Shown here: in pieces, positions 38,898 through 50,030 of the stretch
How the letters are laid out: each line of letters starts with the position of its first letter
Numbering within the stretch: position 1 is the first letter of the stretch
The notes under the pieces: generated by a model
Database searches by the model: none
Told to the model about the DNA's origin: nothing
The model's input: only the letters and a program-made list of their open reading frames with translations
Position numbers and translations under genes: made by a program
DNA from: Paracentrotus lividus
Lineage: Eukaryota; Echinodermata; Echinoidea; Camarodonta; Echinidae
Direction of reading: 5' to 3'
Assembly: GCA_940671915.1 (NCBI GenBank)
Contig: CALNVZ010003426.1
Coordinates: forward strand, 48,318,841-48,382,840
DNA length: 64,000 nt

Positions 38898-39132
38898 TGT
38901 AACACAAAGACTTACGATTGATAAAAAGTTACGATTGATTTTTTTTTTCTCGGTAGCCTCATTTGGAAACCAGGTCTAGTCATGGATTAGGATTTGTACA
39001 TGATTAAGAGTATGGATAGGGCTACAGTTAGGATTAAGATCATCAACTTTGAAGCATCCTGTCCATGATGAGGCTACCGAGAAAAAATCAATCTTAAAAA
39101 ACTTTTTAGCAATCGTAATTCTTTGTGTTACA
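38898..39132. mobile_element. MITE with TGTAACACAAAG ends, 235 bp
   Basis: The left TGTAACACAAAG (38898-38909) and right CTTTGTGTTACA (39121-39132) are exact inverse copies. The inverted similarity continues inward with indels over about 65 bases, through acgattg and ctcggtagcctcat. A single further end (gtaacacaaagg) lies at 38780-38791. Confidence 0.85.
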
Positions 39133-39139
39133 CCCCACA

Positions 39140-41860
39140 GGACTTACTAGAGCTGCCAAATTGTACTAATTTTCAGTGTTTTTTCCTGAAAAATGAGAAG
39201 AATGCAGAAAGTTTTGTACAAAATACCGACTTAAAAAAGTGCTGTCTCATGATATTTCTTAGAAAATACAGATTTCCTCTGCTTTTCGGGTTTTAAAATG
39301 CTTAACTTTCCTTTTTGAAGGTCGGCATGCAGCTCTCTACATTGAATGTTAATGTTGATATCTGTATTTAGACTCATAAACATACAGCTTTTGGTCTGAG
39401 CATTTAATGCCAGCATCAACTACACTAAACATTGGCTTGAATATCTCTGCAAAACTGGGCTGTGCTAGCCTGCCAAAGATATTAAACCAATGCACTGGAC
39501 ACTAATTGTATTACATAGTACTATAAACTGCACCTGAAGTTACCCGTTTATGTATTCGTCAGAAATTAATCTGGTAATGGTGTTTTTAACACAGATTAAT
39601 TTATCATGTGCACTAAGAAATGAAGGTTCAACTTATTAAAAGATGATATTGAGAGCCACAAAAGGTGATTGTAACAAGACATCACAGGAGTTCAAAAAGT
39701 TCAACCTTTGTTCCTTAGAGTGCATGGTGGAATTTTAGAAAGAATAAAATGCTAAATGTGCGTGCCTTGTTAGTAGCATAATATCAATGAAAATGTAAAG
39801 CATTGTTAGGAGGTGATATGAGACAAGAAAAGGCAGTTTGATATGAAAATTGTTAGAATGTTATTAGAACCGTAGTTTGATAAGTTTGACTATGATTTTG
39901 ATAAACAAACTGTTTTAATACAAATATATTGAATACTGGCTGTGAACAAGAACAGTGATGGTTTTTTTTTTTTTGGGGGGGGGGGTTTCCAATTAGTTTC
40001 TTAAGCTTAGTTTGTTTTGGTACAAAAACTCCTAAATTTGTTATATTATTTCATGAAAGTAATTGAAATTTTATAGCGGTAATCATAAGAAAAGGAAAAG
40101 TTTGAATTGGCTGATGGACGATTTAATTTTTGTCTAAATGATATTTTCAGGAATACTACTTTTTACTTTGAAATGAGGTTACAAATTAAATTTTTCCCAT
40201 TAGGTCGTCATATTAAAAAAAATTGTGTTGATTAAGTTTTTGGAATTTATTTAATATTTCATTTTAATAAATCAAATTGGGTAATGATATAAAAAAAATA
40301 TTGTTGCCTTTGTTAGAGTACTAACAGAAGTAACAGGAAAATTTTCTTTGAAAAATGTTTAACTTCAACATCGTATTTTGTGTATGCTTTTTCATATTTT
40401 CATTAGTAGCTGTATTACGCTGATTTGGTACTTCTGTTTGATTCGTAAAGATCACTTGAAAAATAAAATTTTATGTTGTCTTTATCTTCTCAAGTTTTCT
40501 TGCTTTGCAACCGTGCACCACTATATAAAAAAAACACACGGTCAAAATTGTGAACATAGTGTACAATATTGCACACTGCATTTATATAGTGTTGTGTTTT
40601 CTATGGTTAAATTCTATCTTGAATGATAATTTGTATATGTTGACTATTCACAATTATGAGTACTCGTACCTATGTTATATTTTCTTTGTGATATATATCG
40701 TTTATTGAATTTGTGGTATGTTGCTTTCTTGCCGTACTATCAAAATTATTATTTTTCTTTTGGTGGATATTGGTTATAATGGTAGACACATACTCTTGCA
40801 TTGTCAGACAGTCACTGCCATGAAATGTTTCAATTATATATATAATTTATATAAACTATATATATATATTTATATACATTATCTGTTGAGAGCAAAAAGG
40901 CTTTTATTCCATGTTGGAGTATATGAGTACATAAATCCTTCTGGTTCTCATCAGATTTAATCACATGATATTAGTCCCAAAATGAAAGTATACCTTGACT
41001 GTTGTGAGGATGCAATGAAATAGTTGGTTAGTGTTGGCTGCAGAAGGTCACATGTGCAGGGTATAAGAGATCAGAAGGACAGTAAAAGCATTTTTTTTTT
41101 TCTTAAGTGGATATATGACCTTATTCCACACCATATACAGTGAGTATGATTGCTTCAGCCTTTGTTTGCAAATGGTGTGCAAGTTAATGGAAATAGAACA
41201 ACCATTGTAATATAAGAAGTTTCCCTCTTCAAATATTCCATCTATAGGTTAGAGAGTTTGTGTAGTAATGCCATACTTCATATCTCTTGTTTCAATGTAC
41301 GTGGATTAGCATGGCATGCATTTAACCACACTATAGGATCACTGTGCAAACTTTGTAACCTATACGAGGCATTGTTGTAGAAATGGGAAGACGATGAAAA
41401 ACGGTTTACTTCTTACTTGATCTCGATTACATAACATTGACCATTACTGCCTATCTAACCATCTAACATTTAGGAGGAAAAGGGTTCTGAAATATTCTGG
41501 AAGCTGTCATTACGTTGCAGGTCATACAAGTGTTATACAGTATTTTAAAGAAAGTTATGGTTATATGGGGCTTATATGTTGAAATATATTTATACAAACA
41601 TACTTATATTGTGTAATCATAACACAGCAAACGCAATTCTGACAAGTCTGTTTGATATTTAGTCACTCTTAACTCTATACATTTTCTTGTTTTGAATGAA
41701 CTTTACATTTCATGTTTCAGCATTGATATTGAATAAAACTAGCCAACTGTCTTCAATGTAACACATTGGTTTGTGATTATCATTTTTAGAAAAAATACCT
41801 AGTTTCTGTAGGGAATGGGTTAATATAGAATACATAAATGGGATTATGGATCGAAAGATG
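39140..41860. other. AT-rich intergenic stretch
   Basis: Contains a T/G homopolymer pair at about 39961-39986 and (TA)n near 40840-40870. No exon was recognised on either strand. Confidence 0.5.
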
Positions 41861-41894
41861 GGTGAGAGACAAGATACAATGAGAGGACTAGAAT

Positions 41895-41909
41895 AATAGA
41901 GAGAGAGAA

Positions 41910-41942
<33 letters not shown>

Positions 41943-42315
41943 TAGAAAGAGGGAGACAGAAAGAGAGATTGAAAGAGATAGAGAAAGAGAGAGAAAGAGA
42001 GAGAAAGAGAGAGAGAGGAGTAGATAGACGATAAGAGATATTAGAGATAATGAAAGATAATGAAAGGTAGGAGAAAAGTATACAATGGAGTTAATGAAGA
42101 CATTGTGAGAGAATGGCAAGAGAAAAATAATCAATAAAAGGAAAGCATAGAATAAGATAAAGTAGAAGAGAGAGAGGGGGGGGGGGGGGGACAAGCGGGA
42201 TGAAAGTATACAATGAAATTAGGGAAACTGAGAGAGTCGTTAAAGAAAAATAATATAATAAAAGTGATGAATAGAATAAGATTAAGTGAAAGAGAGAGGG
42301 AGAAATATTACGACA
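41895..42315 (+). repeat. GA-rich microsatellite block
   Basis: Interrupted (GA)n lies from 41898 to 42016, followed by two related purine-rich units (about 42060-42190 and 42200-42300) sharing aaagtatacaatg and gagaaaaataat. A G run lies at 42177-42190. Confidence 0.85.
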
Positions 42316-42339
42316 CAAAGGGAAATCTTAAAATGTGAG

Positions 42340-42428
42340 ATTTTCTCCAAACCTTCACTCATATTTTTATTTGATTTTCTGCATTTTCTAAAACCAATTT
42401 AAACCCAGGGTGAACTTTCCCTTTAAGG
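42340..42428 (-). mobile_element. Solo end of a MITE with a GTTCACCC terminus
   Basis: Read inverted, the end TTAAAGGGAAAGTTCACCC is followed by tttaaattggttttag and aaatgcagaaaa. This matches the MITE at 62551-63729. No partner end was found nearby, so this is a truncated copy. Confidence 0.65.
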
Positions 42429-42747
42429 GCAAAAAGGGATGAAATACTAAAGGAGATAGATATCAAATGGGAAGAGAAAATAAAATTTTATCAGACTGGA
42501 ACAAAATGCCAATTTCAAGAAAAGTTATAATTTTGTTAGAAAGATTTACTTCACATTTTATGTAACATGTATCACATTGACAAATTTTCATGACATGAAT
42601 CAAATTCAAAATAGTACTTGAAAACTCATTAACAACATTTGTATTTTTATCAACCAATTTGCACAATAATTCATAACACGGAGATTGCTATTCCGCCCAC
42701 TCTGCACATCAACCCCATATCAACTTGCAAAATAAACCGGAGAGTCA

Positions 42748-42758
42748 CCCCCCCCCCC

Positions 42759-42800
<42 letters not shown>
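42748..42800 (+). repeat. C12-A41 homopolymer pair
   Basis: Twelve C are followed directly by 41 A. Such a run is prone to assembly error, so its true length is uncertain. Confidence 0.95.
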
Positions 42801-42803
<3 letters not shown>

Positions 42804-42959
42804 AGAAAGAAATGAAGACTTGCTAGTGCATAAAACTGTCCAATGCACTGCCCAAATCTTGCCAACAGATGGCAGTAGACTGGAAATAAGAACACTTTCA
42901 ATGACAAGGTACATGGGCAAGCAGTTGCCTCATGTGTCACAGAATTTTACAATGTTACC

Positions 42960-44060
42960 ATATTGGTTGTCATATTAAATATTTTAAACATCTGGGCATA
43001 TCTATTTTTATAGAAAATACATTACCAAATACATAACAGCTCATAACTATCTTATAAATTACATATCATCTTATAATTAGCATACATAAATCATTCATCT
43101 TGAATTCTGAAGTTAGAGAAATAGTTCTACATAACAAACAAGTCATAAGTAGCAATTTTTTTACAGCATTTGACAAAAGTTTGTATCAGTCCAACTCACT
43201 TATACACATTACTTGTACATCCTAATTCAAGGCGGATGATCATAAATAATCATCAGCTGTCCAAACTTAGTAATCAAAACATAAGATACAAAAATAAAAA
43301 TATACTGGAATGCAACTCCATAATACAAATCTTGATAGAAATAAACGACAGGTACAGACTAACATATCAGCTCTCGATAATATACAGGACCTACAGGCTC
43401 TACTGAAATAGCTCTCAATAAGGAGTTACAATCATGAGCCAAAATTTGAATAGCCCCCTTAGACTTTCTGACTCCGGAATAATCCGGAAGTCAGCTGTAA
43501 TGGGAATTTGTGTTTCATCTGCTCTAGCTACAAGCTATATAGCTCTAAACTATAAGTTTTTACAATCAACTTTGAGCTTGGTGCAATACCACATGTATTG
43601 CACATTAGCTTGGGGCTGATGAAACGGTTCCATGACAATTGCTCTGCCATAAATTTGAAAGTTTATAAATTTATTTTATCACAGAGCAGTTTGTTTCTTC
43701 CATTGGAGACAATTGAATAAATTACTTGTCTTTATGCTTCTAACTTGTTTCAACTCTCTGAATGCTTCATAAGCACACATTATCTGTTATGACATGTAAT
43801 ATAGTTACACCAGTATATTTTCACATTAAATTTATTTTAAAGAAACTTCTAAAAACATATATGGAAGGTTTGTTTGGGGGGTTTAACTCTTTAAATCAAA
43901 TTCTTACAAAGGCATTTTGGCATGTTATGAGTTGAAAAAACATTCTACAACTGGCATAATACTAAAATATTTCAAGGGACAGTGCTTTTGGCAGGTACAA
44001 CACTAAAATGTATAATATCAGGAATACAAAACATAATCAAATATTCTTTGAAGGTAGAAC
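42960..44060. other. AT-rich intergenic stretch
   Basis: No exon, RNA gene or element ends recognised. Confidence 0.45.
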
Positions 44061-44067
44061 GATTAAA

Positions 44068-44284
44068 AGTGGAAGGTTTTACGGTACACCAAATATTCTT
44101 TCTAGAGGTTATGAGTGATCCTGAAAAGGATCCACTCACACTCGATGTTTCGGTGAGCATGTTCTCACATTTTCCTGAAGACGGTGAGAACATGCCCACC
44201 GAAAAGTTGGGAGCAGGTAGGTCCTTTTCAGGATCACTCATTACCTCAAGAAAGAATATTTGGTGCACCATTAAACCTTCCACT
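44068..44284. mobile_element. Hairpin element of two inverted arms, 217 bp
   Basis: Arms of about 100 bases (agtggaaggttt.. and ..aaaccttccact) are nearly perfect inverse copies, which is why both strands show almost the same open frame. Each arm also carries an inner hairpin (gtgagaacatgc / ggtgagcatg) followed by CGAAAC or CGAAAA and then tccttttcagga. The same order is found at the hammerhead-like site near 4.05 kb. Confidence 0.85.
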
Positions 44285-45890
44285 GCTAAAATGATAATTA
44301 ACAATGACAAAGAAATGTCCATGTATTTAGACCAATGATAGAGTACTCAATAACTGAGAAATATTATATCATGCTATTTTGAGTTTAAATTATGAAAGAT
44401 ATAAAGTTCGATTTAAGATTCACACACAGATTTGCTAAGAAAATCCTTAGAAATTAATTATAATAGGTTCTAATGTTATTCTTAATAGATAAGATAAGTA
44501 AACAAAATGTTAAAAAGATACACTAAGTTTAAAGAAAAGTGGTTTCTATAATTTTTTATATAAGAATGGTAAAAAAAAACAAAAAAAAAACAGCCTATCA
44601 ACTTGTTAAAGCACACATACCTCAATCGCACCAAATAATAAAAAAAAAATTATTTCCCCAAACTAAAAAGCGAGAGCTTAAAGCTGGTGTATAGTTTCGG
44701 GAGAAGGAAAAATTAATTTTGATTCACACTAAGATAAATTATGAAAGATTGGATCCAAGAACTATAATAAAGCAAATTATAGTACTTGAAATCTCGTTTT
44801 AGTGTCTTTATTTCATAATATAAGGATAAAAAAGATAAGTCGGGGACCCGTCGCAGGTTAGCGCTCACGTGGAAAACCAATGGGGATTCTCTTGTGTGGG
44901 TGTTACACACAGATCGTTCGCACTAATTCACGCCGTAACCTTCGGCGTGCGAATCTGTCAGCAGAGGTCTAAAACGGCAGTTTATCACGCTTCATTTAAA
45001 CAAATTCAATGAAATTCATCAGAAATAATGAAAGGAATGTCACAAGATCTCTCACACATATCTTTTAGTGCAATGTGGACAACATGTAACTACATTTGAT
45101 CGGTTTTGTGCCAATTCCTTTTTTGCTACCAAAACTATACACCACGTTTAACACTAATTTCAAGGATCAAATCACTTTCTATACTGAGAGATAAATAGAC
45201 ACTCATTAATGTGCAAATTTAAATTTGTCATGGCCTAGTACTGGTGGCTCATCACTTGTGCAATGTACGTTTTTTGTAACAATTTGTTTATAAAAATCCA
45301 ATACTGAATGATTTTTTTTTTTCTGGATGGCTAAGAATGCAATAAAATGCTTGAGCAACCTGGGGACCTATGGCTTTTGGTCTTGTCCAAGGGATTCCAT
45401 GAGTATTAATACCTTACTTGGAACATGAATTTGGTCAATCTAGAAGGCAAATTGGATTAAACACTTGCATAGCTACGCTTTCATCAGTTAATTGAAAGAA
45501 CAAGGACTTTTGGAAACATGACAATTTTAAAATCTTATTCAAACTGAACAAAACTTTTCTTTACTTCATCGCTACTTGTAACTTTAGCTGATTTGTGGCC
45601 AAATACATAAATCACACATGTACATGTAATTGAGAAAAATGAAACACTGGATTGCAGGATATACATTCTTTAGGCCCTTTGTCAATAGTCTCTTCCCAAA
45701 ACTTTCCAACAGTTTTCCGCCAATTGTGGCCAAAATTGTCACATACTTTTGCCAACACCCCTTTTTTGACAAGACATGGTGAAATGCTCATAAAATTGAA
45801 AGTCACACAATTTAAATAGATTTAATTTGTAATTGGTAATAAGCAATCATACAATGGAACAACCTAATTTTCCTACTTGATGGTCTAACC
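44285..45890. other. Region past the TMEM19 stop, possibly 3' UTR
   Basis: TMEM19 is read leftward, so its 3' UTR lies here. The sequence is AT-rich with no second gene. The polyadenylation site could not be fixed. Confidence 0.4.
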
Positions 45891-46057
45891 CTAGCTGATC
45901 TGCGGCCAGTACATGAAGCATATGTGCGGCATAATGAGAACCGTTAGAAGGCAAGATAGAAGATTGATCCCTTCATTGTCAAAGAGGGCGACACCAGATA
46001 TATGTTCGGTGGTAGGCGAGGCTTGATGGACAACCTTTTTCTGCCTTGTACAGTAAC
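45891..46057 (-). CDS. TMEM19: TMEM19, last coding exon
   Basis: After acceptor ccatacag the exon encodes GYCTRQKKVVHQASPTTEHI, then SGVALFDNEGINLLSCLLTV and LIMPHICFMYWPQIS, ending in TAG (45893-45891 on the - strand). Human TMEM19 has [20 protein letters not shown] at this place. The D-N-N/EG-NL block and the last membrane segment are conserved, while the terminal residues differ. The intron before it (46058-47184) carries a SINE-like fragment and a MITE. Confidence 0.94.
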
Positions 46058-46118
46058 CTGTATGGAGAGAAAGAAATGAATTTCATGTAACACAACAATT
46101 TTTTCTCAGGCATATATA

Positions 46119-46150
46119 GTGGTGGTGTGGTCAAGTGGATAAGGCTTTAA
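46119..46150 (+). mobile_element. tRNA-derived SINE head, truncated
   Basis: The sequence ggtgtggtcaagtggataag matches a tRNA-type A box (TGGTCAAGTGG) like that of Ser/Leu-type tRNAs. No B box (GGTTCGAAT-like) follows at the right distance, so it is neither a tRNA gene nor a full SINE. It lies in the last TMEM19 intron. Confidence 0.35.
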
Positions 46151-46262
46151 AAAAGTTGTATGTTTGTCCTTCCAACCAGCCGAAAACTTGTGACAATCAC
46201 AAGTCACTTTTTTGTCCTAACTTTTATCAAGATTAAGAATCTTCCCACAAATTTGTTCTTTA

Positions 46263-46968
46263 ACCCTAAAAGGGCTGGGGGGGGGGCCTAATCAGCCCCC
46301 CCTCGACGTTTCGCGCGGTCATGTCCCTGAGGAAAAAAAATCGTGCTCCGCGCATTTGTGACTTTTTTCTCTAACATCTAACGCAACTTTTAAAGCTATT
46401 TTGAAAAAAATTAAGCGCACAGTTCGGAAGTTGCGCAACATTATGTAATGCAGTGCAGGCCTGAAAACCGGAGATTTTATGTATTTGTGTACAAAACATA
46501 TAGGAAATGGCTTTTCATGCTAAAATCACATTTCAGTATTTAAAATATGGTTATTAGCCATTATTTTAGTTAATATTCAGAGATAATCAATGACCAAAGT
46601 ATTCCAAAAAAATAAAAATAAAAAATACTTAAGTCGAAAAACAGAGAAATACATAAGAAATTCCAAAAACAATAAAATACATAAGAAATTGAATTAGATA
46701 CCGATTTTTTTTTAAATACAATCATTAGGAATGCTACAAAGAATATTGACACCAAGAATTAGAACTCTAGGAGCCTTAATTAATGATTTAGAACAAAATT
46801 TATGATTTCATGCATAAATTAGCATAATTAATTAATATAAATTAAAAAGACCATTAAAAACTAACTATACAGTCTTGTAGATCACATTGCACACTAGTAT
46901 TGTGCAAAATTCTGCGGCGCTCGCGCGATCGGCGGCCGAGATCTGAAGGGGGGGCCTAATCAGCCCTA
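46263..46968. mobile_element. MITE-like element with CTAATCAGCCC ends
   Basis: The left part carries ggcctaatcagcccc then tcgacgtttcgcgcgg. The right part carries cgcgcgatcggcggccgagatc, a G run and cctaatcagccct. These are partly inverse ends around AT-rich, non-coding DNA. It sits in the last TMEM19 intron. The boundaries are approximate. Confidence 0.5.
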
Positions 46969-47184
46969 TGACTATGCACAGAGTGACGGTTGTTGGATTA
47001 TATACATGTACCAGATATACCACAGCCCATATTATCAACAGAAGTAAAAGGAGGAAACCTGTGTATCCAGTATATAATCCAGCAAAAAGAAAAAAAAAAA
47101 AATTTGAGGCTGCCTAAAAAAAAAAATCTCACGCACATGATTACTTTAGAAGGAGTGGACTGTAGTAAATAAATAAAACATTAC

Positions 47185-47400
47185 CTGAGTACTGGAACCA
47201 TGCGCCAAGCAAGGAGTCAAAGAGGGACCCCATGAGGCCGGCCAAACCCCCGAAGAGAATAACAGGCCACTGGGGTGGAGAATCATGAAGCATTGATTGG
47301 CTGAAGGTTAGGAAGGTTCCAGCTAGGTATCCTAGGCCCACGGCCATGCCACCTGCAAAGCTCATTAGGGTACCAACAACAGATATACCCCCGTTGGTAC
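47185..47400 (-). CDS. TMEM19: TMEM19, fifth coding exon
   Basis: The exon runs from acceptor tctttcag to donor gtaatg. It begins GTNGGISVVGTLMSFAGGMA and contains PPQWPVILFGGLAGLMGSLF followed by DSLLGAWFQYSG, matching the human [29 protein letters not shown] and YLGATMQYTG blocks. It holds two membrane segments and the conserved FGGLAG--GS--DS--GA motif. The first half of the exon exists in a second diverged copy just upstream in transcript order (47452-47598). Confidence 0.97.
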
Positions 47401-47451
47401 CTGAAAGAAAGATCAAGGGGAAAAAGATTAAAAATCAGCATGATTTATACT

Positions 47452-47598
47452 GAAGGTTAGGAAGGTACCAGCCAGGTACCCTAGCCCTACAGCCATGTCA
47501 CCAGCAAAGCTCATTAGGGTACCAACAACAGATCTTCCCCCATTGGTACCTGAAAGAACAAGGGGGAAAGAAGAAAAATCGGTGTGATTAATACTCAG
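47452..47598 (-). pseudogene. Partial tandem copy of TMEM19 exon 5 and its upstream intron
   Basis: This stretch repeats 47301-47451 head to tail, at a distance of about 151 bases. It includes the 5' half of exon 5, its acceptor (tctttcag) and some intron. The copied coding part stays open (GTNGGRSVVGTLMSFAGDMA then VGLGYLAGTFLTFS). I count about nine synonymous and two non-synonymous differences from exon 5. It lacks the second half of the exon and a donor, so it is a decoy acceptor or pseudo-exon unless a cryptic donor is used. Confidence 0.85.
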
Positions 47599-47639
47599 CT
47601 TCTTAATATAAGCTAATAACTAAAGCACTTTGAAGTAAT

Positions 47640-47765
47640 GATAGTAATTGCATTTAAATAGCGCTTTACAATATTATTAACCAGGTCATTGGATTCAATT
47701 CAGCGCTGCCCTTGAGCACACAAAGGATGCTGCTATCAGGTATCCATTTACACTTGATAAAAGCC
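47640..47765 (+). repeat. Fragment of an AGCGCTTTACA-type dispersed repeat
   Basis: The order atttaaatagcgctttaca, cagcgctgccc, ttgagcacac and ccatttacac resembles a common sea-urchin-type interspersed repeat. I recognise only the pattern, so the assignment is weak. Confidence 0.3.
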
Positions 47766-48174
47766 AAAAGATTTTCCTTGCTGATGCGCTTTGTTCTGTA
47801 TAATTTGCTAAATTATGCTAAATTATGCTAAATTTTGCGTGACGAGGAACAAATCGAAGTTACGCACTTCTATTGTTCTGGAGCGCGGAATTCATGGCCA
47901 TTATGCTAAACCTACACAAAGGCATGGGACGGCCTTTTTTTTTTATTTTAGTAAACTAGTCATATCTCAAAAATTACACCACCAAATGTATTGAAAAAAA
48001 TTGCAGAAGAAAGTCTGATTTTCCTGCTTATGAAAAAACTAAACAATATCAAGTTGTGATCAATCTTCACACTATAAAAAAAAAATGGTCTCCACTTGTA
48101 CCATTATATTTGACACAGACAGTACAATTATATTTTTTGCATTCTTAAAGAGTTGATAAAAATGACCCAGTTAC

Positions 48175-48429
48175 CTCTTGGCACTTTTTCCAACGTTGTA
48201 ATGAGGCGAGGGCTGTCTGTCCCAACTACGCTACCCACTTCTGATGCCCAAGTGTCTCCACTACAGCACGCTATTCCGCTCATCACACCAAGGGCTATGA
48301 ACGTGGTGTTGTAATAGTTGGAGAAGTCTAGGGGCCTGTCTTGAAAGCCGGTCTCGAGGATGAAATGAGCGGCGTAGAGAGCGGGGATTCCTCCGTTTGT
48401 GAAAACCTGTATCCATGTTCTCTGTCCAC
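48175..48429 (-). CDS. TMEM19: TMEM19, fourth coding exon
   Basis: The exon runs from acceptor ttttctctag to donor gtaactgg. It begins GGQRTWIQVFTNGGIPALYA and contains the family hallmark ACCSGDTWASEVGSV followed by SPRLITTLEKVPRG (human ACSAGDTWASEVGPV, SPRLITTWEKVPVG). The acidic GDTWASE block is the most conserved part of DUF92 and probably part of the active or binding site. Confidence 0.97.
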
Positions 48430-49332
48430 CTAGAGAAAAATACAAAACGCTCTTTTTTTCTTTTCTTTGTTTTCCTTTTCTAATCTTGAAATGACTTTAC
48501 AGCATTGCTGACATATAACCATTATCAAATCAGAGTAAATTGAAGAAAGAGTATGGACTCAATATTAGGCAACAAATATGAAAGCAGACATACCTACCTA
48601 CCTACCTGGTCAGCTAAACTGCCAAGACCTTGTACGAATCCTCCAGTTATCATACAAAACATAATATATTCCTTTTATAACTGTTTTGTCTCTTATCCAA
48701 CATTTCATCACACACCTGAGCCTGCGGCTTATCTTTGTTTTGTCTACAGGTACACAAGCACCTGGAATTTGAAAATATATAATCAACAATTCAAATCAGT
48801 CAAAATTCAACAAGGCATATAACCTGGCAGCTTAAAATAACCATTAAATCATAAATATTCATATTTCAGTTTCATATTTTTTCCGAAACCAGAGATTGCA
48901 AGCAAACACTTGTTCTTTACTACACCATCACCAAGTTGCATTAGAAAAAAAGAGATATATATCATCAATATCCTTAGTAGGAAAACCTACTTCTCCTGCC
49001 ATTTTAGTATGTCATGCTATTCACAACTTAACCCGTTGTATACTAAGCCTGCATATATATGCGGGCTGAAGAAATATAGAACATCCCTCTTGTTGACCGT
49101 TTATTTCACTCATGATTGCATAATTAAATAAAGACTTTATATAATTTAAATTATCTGATATTTATCTATTAAAGCTGTCTTTGTTTCACCTTTAAATGAA
49201 AAGAATTTCTTGCAAGCAAGCTTGACAATCACGATTCATTCAGCTTTGTTCTCAGTATACAACGGGTTAATGGTGGTTTTGGTGAGACAGTGGGCCATAC
49301 ATGTATAGCATCAAAGCTTTATAATTTCATAC

Positions 49333-49470
49333 CTTCCTTATAATCTTCTTCCAATTCCAATTTTCTCCTGGCTCTGAACTTGGTGAGCTTTGAGCCTGAG
49401 TAAAAGAAGGCGACCAAACTCAAGAAGAAAGAGTAGCTACTTAGCGTCATGATAACACCTATCGCAAATG
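49333..49470 (-). CDS. TMEM19: TMEM19, third coding exon
   Basis: The exon runs from acceptor tttttctag to donor gtatgaaa. It encodes AFAIGVIMTLSSYSFFLSLV, then AFFYSGSKLTKFRARRKLEL and EEDYKEG, a membrane segment followed by the conserved basic SSKLTK-type loop of the family. Phase 1 on both sides joins its neighbours without loss. Confidence 0.96.
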
Positions 49471-49882
49471 CTAGAAAAAGAAGGATACAAACATAAAAGT
49501 TTTAATGAATATTATATTTATATCAAATTTTGTATAATAAAAATCTGAAGTTTAAATTAAAAAATTACAACAAAATTCTAAATTTGTTAAAAATAGTAGG
49601 TCAAAAGAGACGGTTTTAGTGCCGTGGCAACCCATAATGAAAATGCTAAGGAAAAAGAGAAATTTGTTTAATATATTTAATGAGTTTCCAGTATTCCACC
49701 AAAAGTGGCAGTACATTGTAATTCTTTTCTAAAGAGGATACCAGAAAATCTTGAAGCACATATCCCAAAATGATATTTCTGCAGTATTAAAAAAAAAATC
49801 TGTATAAACTTGGCAATCATTTCAAATATTGCTACATGTGTACATGTAACTCTGAAGGAGTTCAACTTATATAGATACCTAC

Positions 49883-49996
49883 CAAGAATAGCTCCAGCTC
49901 GGTCCAGTTTCTTTTTGACGATAGCATCCACTGACATATAGAGGGGAATGCACACAGCGAAGATCCATCGTAGTGGGCTGATAGGATATAAAGGAC
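49883..49996 (-). CDS. TMEM19: TMEM19, second coding exon
   Basis: On the - strand the exon runs from acceptor tatttacag to donor gtaggtat and encodes GPLYPISPLRWIFAVCIPLY followed by MSVDAIVKKKLDRAGAIL. The human protein has [20 protein letters not shown] and then KKKSLDHSGA at the same place. It contains the second membrane segment and the conserved basic KKK-LD--GA loop typical of DUF92. The intron separating it from exon 1 is about 8.7 kb and holds most of the repeats described between 50 and 58.7 kb. Confidence 0.96.
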
Positions 49997-50030
49997 CTGT
50001 AAATACAGAGGAAAAGAAAAATGTTTCCAT

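Noticed and set aside
46119-46190. Possible tRNA-Ser or tRNA-Leu gene
   Set aside because: Only an A-box-like segment is present; there is no B box, anticodon arm or acceptor pairing. Kept only as a SINE-like fragment.
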